Shown one piece after another: positions 17,416 through 30,360 of a DNA stretch of 64,000 nt. The notes under the pieces were generated by a model. The model was not told where the DNA came from and did not search any database. It was given only the letters and a program-made list of their open reading frames with translations. Location of the stretch: positions 2,170,001-2,234,000 of the forward strand of contig NZ_CP178740.1 of NCBI RefSeq assembly GCF_047324305.1, written 5' to 3'. The position numbers and the translations under genes were made by a program. Positions within the stretch are counted from its first letter, which is position 1; each line of letters opens with the position of its first letter. Origin of the DNA: Acerihabitans sp047324305 (lineage in GTDB: Bacteria; Pseudomonadota; Gammaproteobacteria; Enterobacterales; Enterobacteriaceae).

Positions 17416-19005
17416 TTAGTGGCGGAAATGACGCATATCGGTAAAGATCATGGCGATGCCATGTTCGTTGGCCGCGGCAATGACTTCGTCATCGCGAATG
17501 GAACCGCCGGGCTGGATCACGCAGCTGATGCCGACCGCCGCCGCCGCGTCGATCCCGTCGCGAAACGGGAAAAACGCATCGGAGGCCATGGCCGAGCCGC
17601 GCACGTCCAGCCCTTCGTCCGCCGCCTTGATGCCGGCGATTTTCGCCGAATAAACGCGGCTCATCTGGCCCGCCCCGATACCAATGGTCATGTTATCGCG
17701 GGCATAAACGATGGCGTTGGATTTAACGAATTTAGCCACCTTCCAGCAAAAAAGCGCGTCGCGCAGCTCGCTTGCGGTCGGCCGGCGTTCGGTGACGATG
17801 CGCAGATCCGCCTCGCCGACCATGCCTAAGTCGCGATCCTGTACCAACAGGCCGCCGTTAACCCGCTTGAAGTCCAGCGCCGGCACCCGGGACGACCAGA
17901 CGCCGCTGGCCAGTACCCGGACATTTTGCTTGGCGGCAAGGATGGCCAGGGCGTCGTCGTTAACGGACGGCGCGATAATCACTTCCACGAACTGGCGGCT
18001 GATAATGGCTTGCGCGGCGGCGGCGTCAAGAGGGCGGTTAAAGGCGATAATGCCGCCAAACGCCGAGGTGGGATCGGTTTTATATGCGCGCTCATATGCC
18101 TCGAGCAACGCGCCGCCGGTGGCCACGCCGCAGGGGTTGGCATGTTTGACAATCACGCAGGCCGGCTCGGCGAATTCCTTTACGCACTCCAGGGCGGCGT
18201 CGGTATCGGCGATATTGTTATAGGATAGCGCCTTGCCCTGCAACTGCCGCGCGGTGGCGACCGAGGCTTCCCGCACCGGCTCTTCTATATAGAAGGCGGC
18301 CAGCTGATGGCTGTTTTCTCCGTAGCGCATATCCTGTTTTTTGATAAAGTTCAGGTTAAGGGTGCGTGGGAAACGTCCGGCGGGTACGGTGGTATCGCCG
18401 TGATAGGCCGGTACCTGGCTGCCGAAGTAGTTGGCGATCATGCTGTCGTAGGCGGCGGTATGCTCAAAGGCCTTGATGGCCAGATCAAAACGGGTCGCCA
18501 GCGTCAGCGAGCCGTTATGCGCATCCAGCTCGGCAATGATCCCGGCGTAATCGCCGCTGTTAACCACGATCGCCACGTCTTTATGATTCTTGGCGGCGGA
18601 GCGCACCATGGTAGGCCCGCCGATATCGATATTCTCCACCGCTTCCTCGCGGGTACAGCCTTCACGCGCCACTGTGCTGGCAAACGGATAAAGATTAACC
18701 ACCACCATATCGATGGGGTCGATATGGTGCTGTTGCATAATTGCATCGTCCTGGCCGCGTCGCCCCAGAATGCCGCCATGGACCTTGGGATGCAGGGTTT
18801 TCACCCGTCCATCCATCATTTCTGGAAAACCGGTGTAATCGGAAACCTCGGTCACCGGCAGCCCTGCCTCCGCCAGCAGCCGCGCGGTGCCGCCGGTGGA
18901 GAGCAGCGTGATGCCGCGTTGCGATAATGACTGAGCGAATTCTACGATACCGGCTTTGTCAGACACACTGAGCAAGGCGCGGCGAACAGGACGTGGTTGT
19001 TGCAT
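17416..19005 (-). CDS. purH: Bifunctional AICAR transformylase / IMP cyclohydrolase
   Basis: Catalyses the last two steps to IMP. The 529-residue protein starts MQQPRPVRRALLSVSDKAGI. The N-terminal IMP cyclohydrolase domain spans about 1-195, and the C-terminal formyltransferase domain carries the KHANPCGVA motif with the catalytic lysine-histidine pair. The open frame continues two codons upstream to a TTG, but the ATG at 19005 matches the E. coli start. It is the first gene of purHD. A PurR operator and a terminator-like hairpin lie in its leader. Confidence 0.97.
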   Translation of the reverse strand: MQQPRPVRRALLSVSDKAGIVEFAQSLSQRGITLLSTGGTARLLAEAGLPVTEVSDYTGFPEMMDGRVKTLHPKVHGGILGRRGQDDAIMQQHHIDPIDMVVVNLYPFASTVAREGCTREEAVENIDIGGPTMVRSAAKNHKDVAIVVNSGDYAGIIAELDAHNGSLTLATRFDLAIKAFEHTAAYDSMIANYFGSQVPAYHGDTTVPAGRFPRTLNLNFIKKQDMRYGENSHQLAAFYIEEPVREASVATARQLQGKALSYNNIADTDAALECVKEFAEPACVIVKHANPCGVATGGALLEAYERAYKTDPTSAFGGIIAFNRPLDAAAAQAIISRQFVEVIIAPSVNDDALAILAAKQNVRVLASGVWSSRVPALDFKRVNGGLLVQDRDLGMVGEADLRIVTERRPTASELRDALFCWKVAKFVKSNAIVYARDNMTIGIGAGQMSRVYSAKIAGIKAADEGLDVRGSAMASDAFFPFRDGIDAAAAVGISCVIQPGGSIRDDEVIAAANEHGIAMIFTDMRHFRH

Positions 19006-19039
19006 GGTCAATTTATCCCTTGATTGGATAGCTTTAATA

Positions 19040-19091
19040 AAAAACTGGTATCAAGCGGCGGTTTTTTACTGAAAAAAGCCGCCGCTTGATA
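19040..19091 (-). terminator. Terminator-like hairpin in the purH leader
   Basis: Arms at 19049-19061 and 19079-19091 form 13 perfect base pairs, extended by T6 against A6. On the minus strand the hairpin is followed by CCAGTTTTTTATT, the pattern of an intrinsic terminator. It lies between the PurR operator and the purH start codon, so transcripts from that promoter region should cross it. It may be an attenuator or a terminator for upstream antisense transcription. Confidence 0.65.
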
Positions 19092-19126
19092 AAATACGCG
19101 AGCCGATAAAATTTGCGTGAATTGTA

Positions 19127-19142
19127 GCGAAAACGATTGCGC
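19127..19142. promoter_or_regulatory. PurR operator of purHD
   Basis: The 16-mer GCGAAAACGATTGCGC matches the palindromic PurR consensus ACGCAAACGTTTGCGT at 12 of 16 positions, including the central AACG core. It is about 120 bases upstream of purH, as in other enterobacteria where PurR with hypoxanthine or guanine represses purHD. Confidence 0.75.
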
Positions 19143-19260
19143 GATGCTCGGCAATTTTTGCCTGCGGCAATCATCTGTGGATAAGTTTGTGCAAAAGAGG
19201 GTATAAACCCCGGTATTGCTGTGGAATGCAGCAAACAGTTCGGATTGGGCAAATTAGCTG

Positions 19261-19288
19261 TTGCGGCTTCGGTTGAAATCCCTATAAT
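19261..19288 (+). promoter_or_regulatory. rRNA promoter P1
   Basis: A TTGCGG -35 element, a 16-base spacer and a perfect TATAAT -10 element are followed by the GC-rich discriminator GCGCCTCC, typical of growth-rate-controlled rrn P1 promoters. Confidence 0.88.
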
Positions 19289-19362
19289 GCGCCTCCATCG
19301 ACCGGCACCGTGCAGCACATCGCAGGGTAGCGGAAACGAGTCAGAAGACAGGCCGAACGGGC

Positions 19363-19390
19363 TTGACACTGAAAGAGGAAAGCGTAACAT
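19363..19390 (+). promoter_or_regulatory. rRNA promoter P2
   Basis: A consensus TTGACA -35, 16-base spacer and TAACAT -10 lie 102 bases downstream of P1, the usual P1-P2 spacing. The layout resembles E. coli rrn P2. Confidence 0.85.
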
Positions 19391-19427
19391 ACGCCACCTC
19401 GCGCCAGACTGATTACAGCGGCGCACT

Positions 19428-19439
19428 GCTCTTTAACAA
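19428..19439 (+). promoter_or_regulatory. boxA antitermination site in the rRNA leader
   Basis: TGCTCTTTAACA is an exact boxA. NusB/S10 bind it to let RNA polymerase pass Rho-dependent terminators in the rRNA operon. Confidence 0.9.
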
Positions 19440-19565
19440 TTTATCAGACAATCTGTGTGGGCACTCACAAGACCGTATCGAAACACAAAATACCAAGTCT
19501 TGAAGAGTGAACAAACAGTTAATTCATAAGATTAACAGTATGACAATCTTTGAGCATCAAGCTTT

Positions 19566-21108
<1,543 letters not shown>

Positions 21109-21288
21109 CCGAAATAGATACTAGATTGTGTAGTGTCCACACAGATTGTCTGATAACTGTAATGAGCAAACAGCTCGTATGGTTTTTTGTCATGCCCTCT
21201 TCCTGAATGTTAAGGCAGGGTTGATAAAAAACGGTGGCATAAGAATTCGTTGCCTATTGACGACAACTTATCTCACAAACGCACTCCT

Positions 21289-21364
21289 GTCCCCTTCGTC
21301 TAGTGGCCTAGGACACTGCCCTTTCACGGCGGTAACAGGGGTTCGAACCCCCTAGGGGACGCCA
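21289..21364 (+). tRNA. gltT: tRNA-Glu (anticodon TTC)
   Basis: A 76-base cloverleaf beginning GTCCCCTTCGTC and ending with an encoded CCA (GGGGACGCCA). The anticodon TTC is at 21322-21324, followed by ACGGCGG, and the T-loop is GGTTCGAACCC. It is the single spacer tRNA of this operon, as in E. coli rrnE. Confidence 0.98.
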
Positions 21365-21470
21365 AACTCTTTTTCATACGACCTGTTAACCAAACCAGAC
21401 CCGCCTTTATTGTCTGATGATTTCAGAGCACATTGTTACGCAACCGCGTATCAGTATGCTGCGAAATACA

Positions 21471-21482
21471 TGCTCTTTAACA
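21471..21482 (+). promoter_or_regulatory. boxA in the 16S-23S spacer
   Basis: A second exact TGCTCTTTAACA, 107 bases after the tRNA. Spacer boxA sites renew antitermination complexes before 23S synthesis. The remaining ~280 bases to the 23S start contain hairpin-forming sequence, probably the 23S processing stem, and no further tRNA. Confidence 0.85.
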
Positions 21483-21763
21483 ATCCGGAACAAGCTGAAA
21501 ATTTGAAAAAAACATGCTGAGCAAAATCAGTATGCGATTCTCTCAAAGCAAGCAAACCTAATGATTGCCGTGTCGATGGCAATCTCTGTAGCTCAGGCGA
21601 GGGTTTACTCTCACCAGGGTGAGACTGTGCGAACAGTGTCAGGGCAAGGCGCACGGCGCGCAGCCAGCGGAGTGGACTCAATGTCCATGAGCATGGCGAG
21701 CACCGCGCAACGATGCCATGGCAGTGTGCAGCCAGTCGCAACACAGACACTTTAGGGTTGTGA

Positions 21764-24756
<2,993 letters not shown>

Positions 24757-24984
24757 ACAACACCTAAAGTGTTTGACGCGAAGAGAGCGTTGCCCCAAGG
24801 GGCGGCGAGAGGATTTTCAGCTTGTAACGGAAAGTATTAAACACAACCGGTCGAGATATTGACGGGTTGTCAACAACGCGGAGCGTTGGCCTTGCACAGG
24901 GGAAATGACAAAATCGCCGGGAGCGATTTTGTACAGCGCACAGCGCTGGCCCGCAGGGCGAGTCTCAGGATGAGACGAGAAATT

Positions 24985-25104
24985 TGCCTGGCGGCACTAG
25001 CGCGGTGGTCCCACCTGACCCCATGCCGAACTCAGCAGTGAAACGCCGTAGCGCCGATGGTAGTGTGGGGTCTCCCCATGCGAGAGTAGGGAACTGCCAG
25101 GCAT
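24985..25104 (+). rRNA. rrf: 5S ribosomal RNA
   Basis: A 120-base gene from TGCCTGGCGGCACTAGCGCG to GAACTGCCAGGCAT. Terminal stem TGCCTGGCGG pairs with the CTGCCAGGCA end. It lies 228 bases after 23S and is followed by an intrinsic terminator. Confidence 0.98.
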
Positions 25105-25115
25105 CCAATTGACGA

Positions 25116-25144
25116 AGCCCTCTGTGAAAACAGAGGGCTTTTTC
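25116..25144 (+). terminator. Terminator of the rRNA operon (first copy)
   Basis: A perfect 10-bp stem AGCCCTCTGT / ACAGAGGGCT with a GAAA tetraloop, followed by five T, starts 12 bases after 5S. Related copies with a shortened stem occur at 25283-25310 and 25450-25477. Confidence 0.93.
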
Positions 25145-25282
25145 ATGTGCGTGACCCTGGCGGTTCGCTACTCGAGTAAGAGAGTAGGACCACCGGCAAC
25201 GCCGGTGGAACGGAGCCGCAGGCGACGGCCCGCAGGGTGCCTGACGCAGTCAGGCATCCACTGCCAGGCATCCCATTGACGA

Positions 25283-25310
25283 AGCCCTCAAAGAAAACAG
25301 AGGGCTTTTT
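25283..25310 (+). terminator. rRNA operon terminator (second copy)
   Basis: AGCCCTC / GAGGGCT stem followed by T5. The left arm reads CAAAG where the first copy reads CTGTG, shortening the stem to 7 bp. It lies in the second unit of the 167-bp repeat. Confidence 0.8.
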
Positions 25311-25449
25311 CATGTGCGTGACCCTGGCGGTTCGCTACTCGAGTAAGAGAGTAGGACCACCGGCAACGCCGGTGGAACGGAGCCGCAGGCGACGGCCCGC
25401 AGGGTGCCTGACGCAGTCAGGCATCCACTGCCAGGCATCCAATTGGCGA

Positions 25450-25477
25450 AGCCCTCAAAGAAAACAGAGGGCTTTTT
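25450..25477 (+). terminator. rRNA operon terminator (third copy)
   Basis: The same 7-bp AGCCCTC / GAGGGCT stem and T5 tract in the partial third repeat unit. It is 36 bases from the stop of the convergent peptidase gene. Confidence 0.8.
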
Positions 25478-25512
25478 CATGTCCGTGACCCTGGCGGTTC
25501 GCTACCCGGGCG

Positions 25513-27222
25513 CTATGGCCGATCCCGCGATAATGCCGTACGCAGGACTTGCGCGCTGCGCTCCAGCAGATCCAGCGCCCGATCCCGCTGGCGGTGGAAC
25601 TGGGTGGTCATCATCAAAAAGGTTTCAGGCGTGGCCTGGGCGGCCTGATCTTTAAGGATCCGCAGCCCGGGAAATGCGCCGCCGTGATAACTCAGGTCGT
25701 AATGAAAATCATCGACCGAGCTATAGCGCAGGCGGTGCCATAAGGCCAGCACCTTGATTATTGCCGGCTGCCATGCCTGAGTATCGTATTGCCAACATGC
25801 TACCACCCGCTGCAAATCGTCCCGCAGACCCACCATGGCGTCAAGCGCCGGACTCAGGTCAAACGCCGGATCCAGCTGATCTTGCAACGCCGCCATTTCT
25901 TTATACAGCCGATCCCGATAGCCCAGCGGATCCAGCGGTAACGCCGTAGCGGTTAGAAGCTCCGCCAGCCAGTAACCATGGATCCGGCTGTCACGCCATA
26001 AAATAGCCAGATCGACCTTATCATAGGTATCCGCTTCGGTATGCCACCACCAGCCGCCGCCGCTGCCCGGCGACAGCGTATTCTTATTTACCGGCTCTTC
26101 GCGCAGGGCGAAATGCAGCGGCAAACCGCTGCCCCAAAAAGACTGGTCGCCTCCTTTGCCCAACGGCGTAATGCGTTGTGCCGCACTACCGGTTACCCGA
26201 CGCACCGCGCGGTTAAGGAAATCAGGCTGTTCGGCCCCACTGGCGTTGATCACTACCTGCAATGCTTCCCTACAGCCGGGGGAATCAACGTTAATATGCG
26301 CCACGCAATGTTGAGCCAATTGATGACGAAACCGGTCGGCATACCAGGTCGACCCCCCATAGCGGGCATTCGAATGGCCCGGCCACCAGGCAATCCGCAG
26401 ACCCCGTGTTAACTCATGGCGATGCTGATGAAAATGAACGGCCATCGCCAGACATAACGCATTGCCGGTGGCATTGTCGGTAACGCCTTCATGCCAGGAA
26501 TCATAATGGGAAGATAACAGGACAAACTCGGGAGATTCTCCCGCTATCTCCACCACCGGCAGGCTGCATGTGGAAACCGCCACCTGCAGCTCGGTGCGCA
26601 GACGCGCGGTAAGCGGGGCGGGGTGCCGTTGATAAAGCGCCAGCAGCTCGCGCCCCTGCTGCTGGTTGATCGAGATGACCGGCAGGCGCGGATAACGATG
26701 GCGATCGTCGGGCACCGGGGTGCCCCAGATCGGCCCGACGGTTTCCTCATGCAACGCCGTTTCGCCCGACCACCAGATATGGATGAGACCCAACGCGCCG
26801 GCGGCATCAAGCCGCTGTACATAATCTTCAAAACCCTGATCGGCAATGACAATCTTACCTTTCACCTGGGCGGACCATTGCGCCATCTGATTATCCGGTA
26901 TCGGGTCCGTGGCGCGCGCGTCGTAAAACAGCGCAGCGTCCACGCCCAGCGGGCAACTGGCCGAGAAAGAGCGAGTCTTGGCCGCGCAGCGCCATGCCGG
27001 GTAGTCCGGCAGTTGCAGACTGCCGGAAAGGGGATTGCTTAACAACAATGAACATTGCTCAATGCGCGGCGACAGGCCATGACGGCTCAGCACCTCTGCC
27101 AGATAGCCGGCCGAGCGTTCGGCGTCGTCGCTGCCGGATAACCGGTGCAACTGCGAGAACTGCCGCAACAGGCTGTCCATCAGCGGCAATAGCGTCCCTG
27201 CGTGCGGCTCAGTGACTGGCAT
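25513..27222 (-). CDS. M28-like aminopeptidase with PA-type insert
   Basis: A 569-residue protein resembling M28 zinc peptidases, without a signal peptide at the chosen start. A probable protease-associated region lies at about residues 90-220. The peptidase core begins with SSHYDSWHEGVTDNATGN near residue 255, giving a metal-ligand His-Asp and the bridging Asp. NVDSPG and WWWHTEADT supply further ligands. The Glu-Glu pair that normally carries the general base is absent: the corresponding segment reads WWPGHSNARYGGS. The ATG at 27222 overlaps the upstream gene by 14 bases and has GGAG at a good distance. It is the last gene of an operon with a binding protein and an M20 hydrolase. Substrate unknown. 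Confidence 0.8.
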   Translation of the reverse strand: MPVTEPHAGTLLPLMDSLLRQFSQLHRLSGSDDAERSAGYLAEVLSRHGLSPRIEQCSLLLSNPLSGSLQLPDYPAWRCAAKTRSFSASCPLGVDAALFYDARATDPIPDNQMAQWSAQVKGKIVIADQGFEDYVQRLDAAGALGLIHIWWSGETALHEETVGPIWGTPVPDDRHRYPRLPVISINQQQGRELLALYQRHPAPLTARLRTELQVAVSTCSLPVVEIAGESPEFVLLSSHYDSWHEGVTDNATGNALCLAMAVHFHQHRHELTRGLRIAWWPGHSNARYGGSTWYADRFRHQLAQHCVAHINVDSPGCREALQVVINASGAEQPDFLNRAVRRVTGSAAQRITPLGKGGDQSFWGSGLPLHFALREEPVNKNTLSPGSGGGWWWHTEADTYDKVDLAILWRDSRIHGYWLAELLTATALPLDPLGYRDRLYKEMAALQDQLDPAFDLSPALDAMVGLRDDLQRVVACWQYDTQAWQPAIIKVLALWHRLRYSSVDDFHYDLSYHGGAFPGLRILKDQAAQATPETFLMMTTQFHRQRDRALDLLERSAQVLRTALSRDRP

Positions 27223-28012
27223 CGGCCTGCTCCGGTTGATGAACCGACAAATCGATATCACCAAAGTACTGCTGTTTGATCTTTTCCCACGTGCCGTCGG
27301 CCTTGATTTTAGCCAAACCTTCGTTTAGCAATGCCCTGATCTTTTCGTCATCTTTGCGAAAACCATAGGCCGAACCGATGCTGAAGAGTTTATCATCGCG
27401 TACTTCGGGTCCGGTCAGGGCGAAATCCTTGCCTTCGGGTTTATTCAGGAAACCATAGGTGACCGCTACCGCCGGGCTTAATGCGCCGTCCAGCCGTCCC
27501 GCCGCCAAATCCTGATAAATCATATCCTGATCGGCGTAAGGGACGATATCGATGCCCTTGGCGGCCCAGAACTGGTTGGCATACATCTCCTGGATGGTGC
27601 CCTGCTGGACGGCGATATGCTTGCCCTGCAGCGATGCCACGTCCGGCTGCAGGTTGCTGCCCTTGCGCGCCACCAGCCGGGTGGGGATATGGTAAACGAA
27701 ATCACTGAAGTCGATGGCTTTCCTGCGTTTTTCGGTCGCTCCCAGCGGCGAAATAACATCGACTTTTTTAGCCAGCAGCGAGGGAATCTCCGCGTCAAAG
27801 CTACTGACCACGAATTGACATTGCACCGCCATTGCCCGGCAGACGGCATGGGTAATATCGATTTCAAAGCCCCGCGGCGTACCGTCCGCTTCCCGGTACT
27901 GAAACGGGGGATAGGTCAGATCGGCGCCGATACGCACCGTTTCACCGGCCGCCTGTGCCGCCGTTGCGCCCATAACCATGCCGAGTAACGCGAGTACCCC
28001 TCTGTTTTTCAT
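27209..28012 (-). CDS. Periplasmic amino-acid-type solute-binding protein (orphan)
   Basis: A 267-residue periplasmic binding protein of the family-3 (HisJ/FliY-like) type. MKNRGVLALLGMVMGATAAQA is a clear signal peptide. Mature sequence features include IGADLTYPPFQYRE, GFEIDI and a C-terminal GTWEKIKQQYFG, all typical of polar amino acid binding proteins. The ATG at 28012 is one base past the stop of the M20 gene; the longer open frame reads into that gene. No permease or ATPase gene is nearby, so it must borrow a transporter or serve another role. Ligand unknown, perhaps a peptide- or amide-linked amino acid made available by the flanking hydrolases. Confidence 0.88.
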   Translation of the reverse strand: MKNRGVLALLGMVMGATAAQAAGETVRIGADLTYPPFQYREADGTPRGFEIDITHAVCRAMAVQCQFVVSSFDAEIPSLLAKKVDVISPLGATEKRRKAIDFSDFVYHIPTRLVARKGSNLQPDVASLQGKHIAVQQGTIQEMYANQFWAAKGIDIVPYADQDMIYQDLAAGRLDGALSPAVAVTYGFLNKPEGKDFALTGPEVRDDKLFSIGSAYGFRKDDEKIRALLNEGLAKIKADGTWEKIKQQYFGDIDLSVHQPEQADASH

Positions 28013-28013
28013 T

Positions 28014-29219
28014 TTATTCCTCCTGCCCGGCCTGGTTGGCGAGCTTCCAGCGCGAAAATTCATCTCTTACCGCCTGCAATAGCGAGCGATCCTGATTCAG
28101 GTCAAAGGCGGTCATCGCCAGCGCCTTGGCGGCCTGCAGCATGCCGTCCAGGCCGGCGGGCGAAGCCGCCGCCTGGGCAAACTCAGGGGTATGCGGGAAA
28201 ACGTCGCCAATGCGGATATAAGGATGGATGGCCGCGGTGACCTGGCTGACATTACCGATATCGGACGAGCCGATACCACCGGTTACCGGCGGATCGAACA
28301 CGTCGATGCCCAACAGCTCAAGGTTGCGTTGAAAACCCATGGCCAGGGCCAGGTTGTTGTTGCGTTCGGCATAGGTCAGGCCCGGCTCGATTTCCAGCCT
28401 GGCGCCGCTTATCGCGGCGGCGCCTTGCGCTGCGGCGAACACTTTATCCCGCACCAGCCGCAACCCGTTAACCGTCGCCGCGCGCATCAGGAATTTTGCC
28501 TCGGCATAGGCCGGCACGATATTAGTGGCGCTGCCGCCATCGGTAATAATCCCATGTACCCGCACATCGTCGGTGAAGAACTGGCGCAGGGCATTAATGC
28601 CGACAAACGTATGGATGACCGCGTCCAGGGCGCTAATGCCTTTCTGCGGTGCCGACGAGGCATGCGCCGCCTTGCCGTAAAATTTAAATACCGCATCCAC
28701 GCACGCCAGTCCGCCGCGCACCACCATGGTTTTCTCGCGCGGGTGGACCATCATCACCGCATCCACTGCATCGAATATGCCCAGATCGGCGAGAATGATT
28801 TTACCGCCGCCTTCTTCTTCCGCCGGGGTACCGATCACCAGCAGGCGCCCGCCTAATTCAGGGCAGGCGGCCTTTAACGCCAGCGCGGCGCCCACCGAGG
28901 CGGTGCCGATAAGATTATGGCCGCAGGCATGCCCCAGTTCTGGCAGCGCGTCGTATTCCGCAAGCAGCGCCACCACCGGTCCGGGTTTGCCGCTGTCAAA
29001 AGTGGCGCGAAAGGCGGTAGGAAGGCCGCCCAGCGGTTGTTCAATGACAAAACCCGCGCTCCTCAGTGGCGCGATCAGCGCGGCGGCGGACTGCGTTTCG
29101 TTAAAGCTCAGCTCCGGATTGCCATGGATCTGCAACGCCAGCTGTTCTAACTGCGCAGCCATGTCATCAACAGCATAAATAATTTTATTCTTTTGCTCGC
29201 TTATGGTGCCAATCGCCAT
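28014..29219 (-). CDS. M20-family amidohydrolase (AbgB/ACY1L2-like)
   Basis: A 401-residue zinc-dependent amidohydrolase of the M20 family, cytoplasmic by lack of a signal peptide. The metal sites are visible as LAEYDALPELGHACGHN near residues 85-101 and GTPAEEEGGGK near 128-138. A dimerisation domain contains AHASSAPQKGISALDA, and a C-terminal GIGSSDIGNVS segment follows. The closest general type is the p-aminobenzoyl-glutamate hydrolase subunit AbgB and related N-acyl amino acid hydrolases. First gene of a three-gene operon, divergent from a LysR regulator. Confidence 0.87.
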   Translation of the reverse strand: MAIGTISEQKNKIIYAVDDMAAQLEQLALQIHGNPELSFNETQSAAALIAPLRSAGFVIEQPLGGLPTAFRATFDSGKPGPVVALLAEYDALPELGHACGHNLIGTASVGAALALKAACPELGGRLLVIGTPAEEEGGGKIILADLGIFDAVDAVMMVHPREKTMVVRGGLACVDAVFKFYGKAAHASSAPQKGISALDAVIHTFVGINALRQFFTDDVRVHGIITDGGSATNIVPAYAEAKFLMRAATVNGLRLVRDKVFAAAQGAAAISGARLEIEPGLTYAERNNNLALAMGFQRNLELLGIDVFDPPVTGGIGSSDIGNVSQVTAAIHPYIRIGDVFPHTPEFAQAAASPAGLDGMLQAAKALAMTAFDLNQDRSLLQAVRDEFSRWKLANQAGQEE

Positions 29220-29350
29220 GGTGTCTCCCTGTTTTGGTGCGTTTTCAGCGCAGCATCAATATCTTATACCGCAGATATAGGCGATTTTCCCTGCTAAGCC
29301 CAATCGAGCGTTTTTATGACTTGCATCCTTAAGCCAAAAAATATTTTATA

Positions 29351-30250
29351 GTGGAAGATAATTTCCCATGGACACCGGCCGTGAATGAAAAAGACTGGCT
29401 CATTATCCGGGCCGTTTACCAGCATAAAAATATCACCCGCGCCGCGGAACAGTTATATACCTCCCAGCCCGCGCTGAGTTATCGCTTAAAACAAATCGAG
29501 CGCAAACTGGCGATCCAGTTATTTGACGAGAACAGCAAAGGCCTGGCGTTCAGCGCGCAGGGGGAATTTCTGGCCAGCCATGCCGATAAGGTGCTTAGGG
29601 ACATGCAGCAGCTGAAAATCAACCTGCATAGCCTGGATGAGCAACAGCAAGGGGAGATCCGCATCGGGGTGTCGAGTAATTATGCCGCCTACCGCCTGCC
29701 CGCCTTGCTGGAACGTTTTCGCCGGCAATATCCCGGCGTCAGCATTAGCCTTACCAGTGGTTACAGCGAAGAAATTTTCCAGCGCCTGCAACGGGATGAG
29801 ATTCATCTGGCGCTGGTGAAAGATGATTTTAACTGGAAAGAGGGCAAACGGCTGATCGATGAGGATTGTTATTACCTGATAAGCCAGCATGAGCTTAATT
29901 TCAGCCTGCTGCCTCATTTGCCACAGATTAAAATTAATCATGGGCCGCATATTACCCAACTGATTGAGCGCTGGTGGAATGCCAATTTTTCCCTGGCGCC
30001 GCGTATCGCCATGACGGTGGACAAACTGGAGGTTTGCCTGGCCATGGTGAACCATGGCTTAGGTTACGCCATTATCTCCAGCTATTTGCCGTTGCCGGAT
30101 TCACTGTTCCGTCTGCCCATCACTGTGGACGGCCAGGCGGTTAAGAACAGAACCTGGCTGCTCCACCGTCACGCCTGCGATGCCTCCGCCCTGACGCTGC
30201 CCTTTATCCAGATGCTGGCCGATGCCGCGGGCTTGCCCTGCGTCCGGTAA
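29351..30250 (+). CDS. LysR-family transcriptional regulator
   Basis: A 299-residue LysR regulator. The winged helix-turn-helix is at about residues 15-75 (NITRAAEQLYTSQPALSYRLKQIERKL), followed by a periplasmic-binding-protein-like effector domain. It is divergent from the M20/binding-protein/M28 operon, so by the usual LysR arrangement it probably controls that operon from the 131-base shared region. The start is GTG at 29351 with a weak ribosome site; GTG at 29381 (start VNEKDWLIIRAVYQ) is equally possible. Effector unknown. Confidence 0.88.
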   Translation: MEDNFPWTPAVNEKDWLIIRAVYQHKNITRAAEQLYTSQPALSYRLKQIERKLAIQLFDENSKGLAFSAQGEFLASHADKVLRDMQQLKINLHSLDEQQQGEIRIGVSSNYAAYRLPALLERFRRQYPGVSISLTSGYSEEIFQRLQRDEIHLALVKDDFNWKEGKRLIDEDCYYLISQHELNFSLLPHLPQIKINHGPHITQLIERWWNANFSLAPRIAMTVDKLEVCLAMVNHGLGYAIISSYLPLPDSLFRLPITVDGQAVKNRTWLLHRHACDASALTLPFIQMLADAAGLPCVR

Positions 30251-30283
30251 CAATCAGCGGTTCGGCAAGCTGGAAGTAATAAA

Positions 30284-30314
30284 GAAAATGTTTCGCTAAA
30301 GATGAAACATTTTC
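30284..30314. other. 11-bp perfect inverted repeat between lysR-type gene and metA
   Basis: GAAAATGTTTC and GAAACATTTTC flank a 9-base centre. There is no T-run afterwards, so it may be an operator or a weak transcription stop for the LysR gene. It lies about 50 bases upstream of the met boxes. Confidence 0.55.
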
Positions 30315-30360
30315 AACTAATGGTTGAACACTCGACATCATTTACTAAAAACGCTATCGT

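Larger units (their letters stand above)
25096..25505 (+). repeat. 167-bp tandem repeat of the 5S 3' end and terminator (two full units, one partial)
   Basis: Units start at 25096, 25263 and 25430 at GCCAGGCATCC, the last bases of 5S. Each spacing is exactly 167 bp. Each unit carries an AGCCCTC...GAGGGCTTTTT terminator followed by CATGTGCGTGACCCTGGCGGTTCGCTAC. The full units also contain a GAGTAAGAGAGTAGGA stretch resembling the distal 5S arm, a CCACCGGC...GCCGGTGG stem and a TGCCTGAC...GTCAGGCA stem. The third unit diverges near 25505, just before the next gene. This looks like unequal duplication of the rrn tail, leaving three terminators in a row. Confidence 0.9.

Noticed and set aside
21584..21650. 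A tRNA-like stretch in the 16S-23S spacer (TGTAGCTCAGGCGAGGG...)
   Set aside because: It resembles a D-arm but no acceptor stem, anticodon loop or CCA end can be built around it; the spacer holds only tRNA-Glu.
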